Below are positions 25,100 through 32,400 of a stretch of 37,905 nt of DNA, piece after piece. This DNA is from Tannerella sp. oral taxon 808. GTDB lineage: Bacteria > Bacteroidota > Bacteroidia > Bacteroidales > Tannerellaceae. The stretch lies in NCBI GenBank assembly GCA_002890585.1, contig MIQB01000012.1, forward strand, positions 1-37,905. The letters are read 5' to 3'. The notes under the pieces are model-generated. The model did not search any database and was not told where the DNA came from. It was given only the letters and a program-made list of their open reading frames with translations. Made by a program: the position numbers and the translations under genes. Numbering within the stretch: position 1 is the first letter of the stretch; every line of letters starts with the position of its first letter.

Positions 25100-25151
25100 A
25101 TGCACGATTTTGCAAGATGCACTCAGGTGAAGAATGCACGATTTTGCAAGA
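25100..25151. repeat. two-copy direct repeat with 34-bp period
   Basis: ATGCACGATTTTGCAAGA occurs at 25100 and again at 25134. The function is unknown; it could be an operator pair or a slippage product. Confidence 0.6.
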
Positions 25152-25350
25152 ATTTTGGTTGAAATTGCAATGTCTCTTTGGTCGAAACCACCAGAACTTT
25201 GCGGTCGGAAAGGGATGAGGTAAACGCCTCGGCGCCCCTACCTCTACCCCCTCCGCACTCCCCCGGCCGGGCGTGTACTTATTCATCATTTATATCAACC
25301 CGCGGCTCCCCCCACAGCAAACGAGGGAGCTACACAAACACTTACTCATT

Positions 25351-27954
25351 ATGAAAACAATAAACAAACATTCGAGATGGCTCCTCGCTCTGCTGCTCAT
25401 CGTGGCGGGGCTGGCAGGAGCGATGGCGCCGCAAACAGCAGCAGCGAAAAACAAGAAGCCGCCCATACCGGGCGACTACGTGATTGGCTATCCTAAAGCC
25501 ATTTCGCCGACATCCGTCCTCGTCAAGTGGACGCCGGCCACGGATAAGACGACAAAGCCGAATCATATGGCGTATCAGGTAGAGTGGAGAAAAGTGACAG
25601 AAAGCAAGTGGAGTAGTATTCCGAATCGCCGCGTAATGGGCGTGTTAGAAGACATGATCACCGACCTTGAGCCCGACACCGAGTATGAAATCAATTTGAA
25701 TGTGTTGGGATTTTCCGGCGTGATTGTGTACTACGGAGTGCGCCGCGTCAAGACTCCGCCGGTCAACGGCAATGGAGATCCCAGGCCGGGGAACTACAAG
25801 AATGACAGATGCACTGTTCTCGGGCCTCACGCCATCAGGGTGGAATGGACCCCCGGCAAAGGCTACACGACGCTGCAAAGCGACCTGCGCTACCAGGTTA
25901 CTTGGAGAAAGAAGGTCTATGGGCAGAATTGGAATTTCGGCCCCATACAGGAAAACCTATTCTCATACGTCGTCGAAGGGATCGAGGATAACACCACCTA
26001 TGAAGTGGAGGTCATTCTGTATGAGAAAAACAATAGCGGAGCCTCCTATGGCATACGCGAATTCACGACCCCGTCGGCTGTTAATGACGCCGAAGCACCC
26101 GAGCCGAAAGGCTACGTAGCCGGGTACCCCAAAGCCACCTCCCCGACCACTATTGGGGTGAAATGGAATGCCGCCACGGACAATGTCACGCCGCAGGAAA
26201 AACTGCGCTACAGAGTGGCTTGGAAGAAAGCTTCTTGGACTGGCGAATGGTCTTACTACGACGAAGACAGAGTCCCAAGGGGCTCAACACAGTGGGTCAT
26301 CGCAGACCTTGAAGAGAATACGAAATACAAGGTGGATGTGAGAGTGATGGACAACGTCGGTAATGTGAAATGGTATGGCGAAAAGGAAGTCACCACCCCG
26401 CCCGCCACCGGGGGCAAGGACACCGAGGCGCCCGAGAAGGGCACATACGTCGGTGATCCTGTTGTCACCGCCTCCACCATCACGCTGAAATGGACCCCCG
26501 GCAAGGACAACAAGACGCCGACGGAAAAACTACGCTACCGATTTATTTGGATGAAAGTGACTGATAAAGAATGGACGTCCAGTGTGCCCGATGGCGCTCC
26601 CTTAACAAGCCTTCCCCAAAACATCACGGAGTATTCCTTCGAGAGCCTCGCTTCGGGCACCGCGTACTGGGTGAATGTAGGGGCGTATGACGAAGCCGGT
26701 AACTATGTATGGTATGGCGCAAAGAAAGTCACCACCCTCACCGAGAACACTATCGCCATCAAGCTCACGCCTGAGAAGATGGAAGTGGGGGCAAACCAAC
26801 AGTCCAAGGAAGTGGGGGTAAGCTGCGACAAGGCATTCCGAATCACCGGCATCGGAACGATGAGTGATTGGATATCAAACTTCTCTCCCACCTCTGAGGA
26901 GGTGAAGACGCAACACAGCGTAACCTTCAATGTCAAAGCCAACCCCGGCGCCGAACGAACCGGCAAACTCGTCATCAACACCACGCGGGGCTCTCTCACG
27001 CTCATCGTCACGCAGGCGGCCAAAAGCGCCGAGGAGGGGAACAAGGCGCCCGAGCCGCAAGGCTACGCCGGAGCTCCTGTCGTCACCGCCTCCACCATCA
27101 AGCTGAAATGGAATCCCGCCAAGGACGACCATACGGCTCAGAAAGACCTGCGCTACATGATCGCATGGAGACTGCCGTCTGAGGAAGAGTGGGAAACCAG
27201 CTCTTCTGAAGCGGACATGCCTAAAAACATCACCGAGTATGAGATCAAAGGCCTCAAGGAAAACACCGAGTACATTGTTAATGTAGGCGTGGTGGATGAA
27301 GCCGGCAAGGAGGCTCGGTACGGCGAGCTAAAGATTACCACCCTGTCCAAAGGCACCAAACCCGACGATCCCAAGCCCGACGATCCCAAACCCAATCCCG
27401 GGGTAGTGTCCAAGCCAGTCACCTCCCTGACGCTGGATCGGACTGCGGTGACGGTCAACGGCAACCTCGAGTCCTTCCTGCTCAAGGCCGTCGTGCTGCC
27501 CGCCGACGCGGACAACCCCGGCCTGAAGTGGAGCAGCAGTAACCCGAGCGTGGCCACCGTGGTAGCCATAGGCGGTGAAGCGCCCGAACCTTCAGGTAAG
27601 TTGCTCCGTTCCGGCCCCGTCACCGGTCGCACCGTCGCCGTGCACATCCACAGCAAAGGCAAGGCCGTGATCACTGCCCAAACCATCGATGGCAGCAACA
27701 AGTCGGCCACTTGCCAGGTGGATGTCCTCGCCACCGTCGGCAACATGGAAGCCGCCTCGGGTACGCGCATCTACACGGCCGACGGCATGTTGCATCTCAC
27801 GCTCCCGACAGCTACGCGCGTAGAGATCTACACGCTGCTGGGCGTACGCCTCCGCACCCTGTTCGCCCCCGCGGGTGACACGTCTGTGGCACTGCCGCAA
27901 GGCCTCTATGTCGTGAAAGCTGGCCACACCGTGCAGAAAGTGCGAATAGAATGA
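25351..27954 (+). CDS. surface protein with FN3, BACON and Ig-like domains and a T9SS sorting tail
   Basis: An 867-residue protein. The signal peptide is residues 1-32 (MKTINKHSRWLLALLLIVAG...). Then come four FN3-type repeats (about 40-460), each with a STxxVKWTPATD-like strand and LRYxxxW, and ending Y-G-x-K-x-V-T-T. A BACON-like domain (about 470-555; TPEKMEVGANQQSKEVGVSC ... LTLIVTQAAKS) is followed by a fifth FN3 (about 560-665), a Pro/Asp-rich linker, and a Big_2-like Ig domain (about 690-795; LTLDRTAVTVNG, LKWSSSNPSVATV). The C-terminal ~70 residues (VEIYTLLGVRLRTL ... LPQGLYVVKAGHTVQKVRIE) match type A T9SS sorting domains, so export to the cell surface is likely. BACON suggests glycan or mucin binding. 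The in-frame extension to 25273 lacks signal-peptide character, so I start at 25351. Confidence 0.9.
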   Translation: MKTINKHSRWLLALLLIVAGLAGAMAPQTAAAKNKKPPIPGDYVIGYPKAISPTSVLVKWTPATDKTTKPNHMAYQVEWRKVTESKWSSIPNRRVMGVLEDMITDLEPDTEYEINLNVLGFSGVIVYYGVRRVKTPPVNGNGDPRPGNYKNDRCTVLGPHAIRVEWTPGKGYTTLQSDLRYQVTWRKKVYGQNWNFGPIQENLFSYVVEGIEDNTTYEVEVILYEKNNSGASYGIREFTTPSAVNDAEAPEPKGYVAGYPKATSPTTIGVKWNAATDNVTPQEKLRYRVAWKKASWTGEWSYYDEDRVPRGSTQWVIADLEENTKYKVDVRVMDNVGNVKWYGEKEVTTPPATGGKDTEAPEKGTYVGDPVVTASTITLKWTPGKDNKTPTEKLRYRFIWMKVTDKEWTSSVPDGAPLTSLPQNITEYSFESLASGTAYWVNVGAYDEAGNYVWYGAKKVTTLTENTIAIKLTPEKMEVGANQQSKEVGVSCDKAFRITGIGTMSDWISNFSPTSEEVKTQHSVTFNVKANPGAERTGKLVINTTRGSLTLIVTQAAKSAEEGNKAPEPQGYAGAPVVTASTIKLKWNPAKDDHTAQKDLRYMIAWRLPSEEEWETSSSEADMPKNITEYEIKGLKENTEYIVNVGVVDEAGKEARYGELKITTLSKGTKPDDPKPDDPKPNPGVVSKPVTSLTLDRTAVTVNGNLESFLLKAVVLPADADNPGLKWSSSNPSVATVVAIGGEAPEPSGKLLRSGPVTGRTVAVHIHSKGKAVITAQTIDGSNKSATCQVDVLATVGNMEAASGTRIYTADGMLHLTLPTATRVEIYTLLGVRLRTLFAPAGDTSVALPQGLYVVKAGHTVQKVRIE

Positions 27955-27991
27955 TGACCCGCGCCCGGGGCGGATTGAATGATTGATCCTC

Positions 27992-28064
27992 CCGCGGCCG
28001 GGGTTTCGCCTCACCCAGGGTTTTGCCTTGGGCTATCATCCGGCGCCTCTACAGGGCGCTCTGG
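27992..28064. repeat. double-hairpin intergenic palindromic element
   Basis: Two adjacent hairpins, CCCAGGG-TTTTG-CCTTGGG (one wobble pair) and GCGCC-TCTACA-GGGCGC, separated by CTATCATCCG. The arrangement resembles dispersed palindromic intergenic elements that I recall from Bacteroidota genomes; the assignment is from memory. Near-identical words ATTGAATGATTGAT and ATTGAATGAATGATT flank it. Confidence 0.5.
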
Positions 28065-28085
28065 GTACGAATTGAATGAATGATT

Positions 28086-28135
28086 ATGCCGGGTACGCAT
28101 GATGGGGAGGCCCATCACGCGTACCCGGCATTTTT
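28086..28135 (+). terminator. strong rho-independent terminator
   Basis: A 13-bp stem ATGCCGGGTACGC / GCGTACCCGGCAT with an inner TGATGGG...CCCATCA stem, followed by TTTTT. It probably ends transcription from the FN3/BACON gene. Confidence 0.85.
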
Positions 28136-28170
28136 CGTCCCCCCGTTTCTCCCCGCCGCCGCCTCATCCA

Positions 28171-28197
28171 TATAACGTGAGTTCGACGTAAGAATGA
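28171..28197 (+). repeat. motif copy 1, ACGTGAGTTCGAYGTAAG class
   Basis: AACGTGAGTTCGACGTAAG lies just before the folB coding frame. Related copies occur at about 28516 and 37852. GACGTAAG here also pairs with CTTACGTC at 28203-28210 (10-nt loop). Confidence 0.65.
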
Positions 28198-28240
28198 GGT
28201 TCCTTACGTCCTACAACATGCCTTTGAGCAGGAGGCGCAA

Positions 28241-28534
28241 GTGGGTGGCTACTACACTGTCGACGTCTGCTTTGCCTTGCCCTCGCTCGCGCCGACGGAG
28301 ACGGATGAGCTGGCGGACACGGTGAATTATGCCGAGGTCTATGCCTTGGTGAAGGCTGAGATGGAGCACCCCTCGCGCCTGATTGAGCATGTGGCGGGCC
28401 GCATCGTGTGCGCTCTACGCGCTTATCGCCCTGACCTCAGCGACCTCAGCGTCGCCGTCACGAAGCATCACCCGCCCCTCGGCGGCGAGGTTGCGGATGC
28501 GATGGTGACGTTATATGACGTGAGTTCGATGTAA
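28241..28534 (+). CDS. folB: dihydroneopterin aldolase with damaged 5' end
   Basis: FolB converts dihydroneopterin to 6-hydroxymethyl-dihydropterin in folate synthesis. The visible frame carries GGYYTVDVCF, DTVNYAEVYALV (the family's Tyr region), ERVA-like HVAGRI, and VTKHHPPLGGEVADAMVTL with the catalytic Lys. Homology continues upstream of the GTG at 28241 (HAFEQEAQVGG, containing the family Glu), yet that frame has no ATG before a stop at 28178-28180, and the usual first ~15 residues are missing. An ATG at 28194 (MRFL...) looks like the expected start but is in another frame, so a small indel near 28219 is likely. The last codons and stop (VSSM) fall inside a copy of the repeated motif. 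It may be a pseudogene or use a weak GTG start. Confidence 0.75.
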   Translation: MGGYYTVDVCFALPSLAPTETDELADTVNYAEVYALVKAEMEHPSRLIEHVAGRIVCALRAYRPDLSDLSVAVTKHHPPLGGEVADAMVTLYDVSSM

Positions 28535-28542
28535 GAATAAAG
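28516..28542 (+). repeat. motif copy 2, ACGTGAGTTCGAYGTAAG class
   Basis: GACGTGAGTTCGATGTAAGAA, direct orientation relative to copy 1 at 28171. It overlaps the last codons of folB and supplies its TAA stop. Confidence 0.65.
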
Positions 28543-28576
28543 TCGGTGGTATGTCTACGGAAGTCCGCAACGGTTA

Positions 28577-29157
28577 AAACGGGAAATTTGAGGTTTGCGG
28601 GGTGCCCCGCAAATACCAAAACTGAGAATTTGATGCTTGCGGGGCGCCCCGCAAACGCCAAAACTGGGAATTTGATGCTTGCGGGGCGCCCCGCAAACGC
28701 CAAAACTGAGAATTTGATGCTTGCGGGACTCCCGCAAATACCAAAACTGAGAATTTGATACTTGCGGGGCACCCCGCAAACGCCAAAACTGAGAATTTGA
28801 TGCTTGCGGGGCGCCCCGCAAACGCTAAAACTGAGAATTTGATGCTTGCGGGAATCCCGCAAACGCTAAAACTGAGAATTTGATGCTTGCGGGGCACCCC
28901 GCAAACGCCAAAACTGAGAATTTGATGCTTGCGGGACTCCCGCAAACGCCAAAACTGAGAATTTGATGCTTGCGGGGCGCCCCGCAAACGCCAAAACTGA
29001 GAATTTGATGCTTGCGGGACTCCCGCAAATACCAAAACTGAGAATTTGATACTTGCGGGGCACCCCGCAAACGCCAAAACTGAGAATTTGATGCTTGCGG
29101 GGCGCCCCGCAAACGCTAAAACTGAGAATTTGATGTTTGCGGGGCGCCCCGCAAGCA
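28577..29157. repeat. intergenic tandem array D, 14 x 41-42 bp palindromic units
   Basis: Fourteen units, each with a perfect or near-perfect palindrome at its centre: GCGGGGCGCCCCGC, GCGGGGCACCCCGC, GCGGGACTCCCGC, GCGGGAATCCCGC or GCGGGGTGCCCCGC. They begin at 28597, 28639, 28681, 28723, 28764, 28806, 28848, 28889, 28931, 28972, 29014, 29055, 29097 and 29139. The spacer reads AAACGCCAAAACTGAGAATT, TGATGCTT. Units with shorter palindromes are 41 bp. The block beginning 28723 recurs at 29014 with the same rare variants (AATACC, TGATACTT), so a seven-unit (291-bp) segment was probably duplicated. Long open frames in several registers result from the divisibility of 42 by 3. Nothing is seen in 28543-28576. 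Confidence 0.96.
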
Positions 29158-29484
29158 CTTCCCAAAACGATTTTGGCCGTTTGGGAGCTGTTGTAGACCC
29201 TCTATCGGTCTTATCTATCCGTCAAACACACATCGGATCAAGGGTTTCCCCTGCCGAAAGGGGCGAATCCGAAACGGGTTGGGGGAGATCATTGCCATAC
29301 ACAATGCATCCAGCAGCCTATTTTTTCCCCATTCCGTGAACATTACCCCCATCCCCGAGCGTTTGTTAGTTGTATAAAACTTTAAGACTAAGATGATCAA
29401 AACACAAAGCATTCAAAAGAGCCAAATGTGGAATCTGTTTCTACATTTGCCGGCCAAATAGCATACTAACCATCTTTATTAGAT
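29158..29484 (+). other. leader region of the 1905-residue surface protein
   Basis: No gene is seen. A CCCCT-GCCGAA-AGGGG hairpin occurs near 29248-29263, AT content rises after 29310, and a -7 promoter word lies at 29442. Confidence 0.4.
29442..29449 (+). promoter_or_regulatory. -7 element of the 1905-residue surface protein
   Basis: TACATTTG within TTCTACATTTGCCG, the same 14-nt word as at the rplS promoter. The predicted leader is about 30 nt. No clear -33 TTTG is present. Confidence 0.5.
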
Positions 29485-32400
29485 ATGAAACAGAAAATTA
29501 CTATGCGGAGCCACGCTCCCAACGCGATGCCCCTACTCAGGGCCTTCATCGCACTTATCCTGCTTACGGGCAGTGGACTCGCCCGGGCACAGACGCCACA
29601 AGCCTTTTGGGAATCGGGTTTTCCCAAGTTCGACAACAGCCGCATCGTTACGATGGAAGGCGAAAACACGCTGAAGATTCGCTTTGCGGCTTTTGCAGCG
29701 CCTATCACTGATCCTAAGCTCGTCGTGACCTTCCCGACGGGTATTGATTTCGTATCGGCGGCGGGCGTTGATGGCGGCATTTCGTTTGTTGGTACGCCTG
29801 CTTTAGGTGCTGACCGCAAGTTAGTGCTCAATATATCGGGCACGTTAGCGGTCAACGCGATGAAGGAGGTGCACATCAAGGTGAAAGCACCGAGTTGCAC
29901 CCAATCTGCGGCGGTCAACTTTAAGGTGCAGTTAATGGACGGAACGGAAACCTTAAAGGATGGCTTGGGCAATAAGTTCATTAATGCGCCAGCCAACATC
30001 GTGCGGCCCACTTTGACGCTTACGCCGCAAGCTTCAGTTGTAAACTTCGCCTCGCAGACTGAGACGAAGACGATCACCTACTACCTGAAGACGACGACGG
30101 CTGACAAAGTCTCTTCGGCCAAGGTGACCTTCACCACGCCAGACGCCCAGACGACACTCTCTGACTTCCAGGTGAATGGCGCGTCTGTTTCAGTCACGGA
30201 GACACCCATAGGGGGCGGAAAGACGCAGTACACCTTCGATGTGACCTCAGCCACGTTGGGAGGCACCCAGAAGATTGACAACACGAACAGCACGACCATC
30301 ACCTTCACGGCTGCCTCAACAGGTGTAGGTACACATAGGGTCACGACCGCGGTGCAATTCCCCTCAGGCACGCCCTGCACCTCCAACCCGGGCAGCTCGG
30401 TGCAACTCGCCTTCCCCATCCTCACGCTGCCGCATATGGTGCATCTCCATACCTACTACACCAATTCGTCGGATGATAGCGTCCACCATAGCATGATCAA
30501 TATGGACGGCTCGACTCCGACAACACTTAAGACCGTCTTTCTCAACACCGGAGGCCCGGCCAAGAAGATCGAATTTGATTTCTGGTGCTATGGCGAATAT
30601 AACTACATCGACCTGGACAACATCGATGTGCAGATCGGCAGCAATCCACGCACACATGTCGCCACGAGCAGCATCCAAACGACTGCACAGGTCAGCAACG
30701 CGCCCTATCTCAGAGAGCGATACGGAGCCTTGAAGTCCTATGCCATAGACAAACCGAAACGGATCCATGTGACCATTCAACAGCTGCTGCAAGGTGGCGA
30801 AACGATCACTTTTTGGATCCCCACCATCAACGGAAACATCTACGACAATAGCACGACGAACAACGTATACTATAACTACCACACGAACACCATTAACGGC
30901 TTCTCCTCAAACGTGCTCTCCGTGATGGCTTCGGACGGAAAGATGGGTACGATGGAGACGATGCCTTCGCGGCGGATACCCTGGCTCAACTCACCGCACT
31001 ATCGCGAGGTGCCCGCGTCGCTCAACCTGCGCGGTACCCAAACCAAGACGCAGACGGTCTACCTGGCTCCGGGCAGCACGAACGAGGTGCCCGTGGAGCT
31101 GCATGTGAAGACGCCGCCCTTCTTGAAGATCACGGGTATGGAGCTATTGAATACGGACGGATCGGGGAGCTACTCCTCCACGTACACCTCCTCGGCCGAC
31201 AATCGGGATAATTACCTCACCATCACCGGCCAGGGCAATCTCCACGCGGCTTACCTGCACGTCACTTATAAGGGGGAGCCATGCGGTTCCACCAACGAGA
31301 GTGGCAAGATCGAATATTGGGCTAACCATAATTGGCAAGTCGGCACAATAATGAAGCGCGTCTCGCATGTCTATCAGGATGTCACGCACCTCTGTGAGGT
31401 GGAAGGCATCGTGCTTGACACCTTCCACCTCGTCCGCACCACTGTGGGGCGGAAGGACTCGTACGATAACCACATACCCGACGACGCCACATCCCCGGCG
31501 CCAGCCAATGAGATCCGCAACGACATCTATATCGAAGGTGACAAAGGTCATTTCTATTGGAAGGGCAAAGTGCAGAGCACGGGATACACCGTGGTCGAAA
31601 TGCCGATCACGCTGGCCGCTGGGCTATCGTTTAACACATCCGTCCAAATGGAAATTACGGGCAGAGGCAAGGTGAACGGCATATCATCACCCATAGGCAC
31701 AGTGAAGTTTAATAAAGGAGACGACAACAAAGGAGTGGTGCGCTTCACACCGGGCACGTCACTGGGCAACGGAGATACAGTGGAAGTGGAAGCACCCTTC
31801 ACCATTATAAAGGGCATAAACAGAACCGTGGGTATAGAGACGAAGATGTCCGTCCGCACCACCCCGTCGAGCCCCCTTGTGGGCAAAGACAAGGCGTCCG
31901 TGATGATGGGCACCTACGCCATCGATTCGTTGAACTGGTGGTATCACGACGGGCTCAACCACAGCTTTCCGAGCAACGCGGTGGTGGACTTCAATGGTAG
32001 TGGCAATCCGAGTCTATCTCTGGGCTACACCGATATCTTCCATTACATCTATTTCCCTCCTCCTTATTTCAAGAATGAGGCGCGCGTGGTGCGATACTTG
32101 GATACGCTCGAGTTCGACATGCCGAAGGGCTACCACCTCATCCCGGACATTCAGGTCAAGCGTGAAGACCCGGGGCCGGGACCGAATCTCGTGACGGTTT
32201 CTCCTGACGGCTCGTCCACCAAGACGCGCCGCCGCTATGCCGTGGCCGCAGCTGCTTACGACACAGCTTACTACGAAGGAGGCACTTTGGCGTCGGGTAA
32301 ATGGCCCCTCCCGGACGACCGTTGGCGTATCTATTCCTACGGTAAAATTCAGGCTTACCCCTCCGCCAAACGTGGTGAGAGCATTATGAAGCGCACCTCC

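Noticed and set aside
7525..29157. CRISPR arrays.
   Set aside because: The entire ~42-bp unit repeats contiguously, with no unique spacers and no cas genes nearby.
28458..29165. Several overlapping open frames of up to 194 codons across array D.
   Set aside because: They arise from the 42-bp period; four registers are open at once and none has a promoter or family match.
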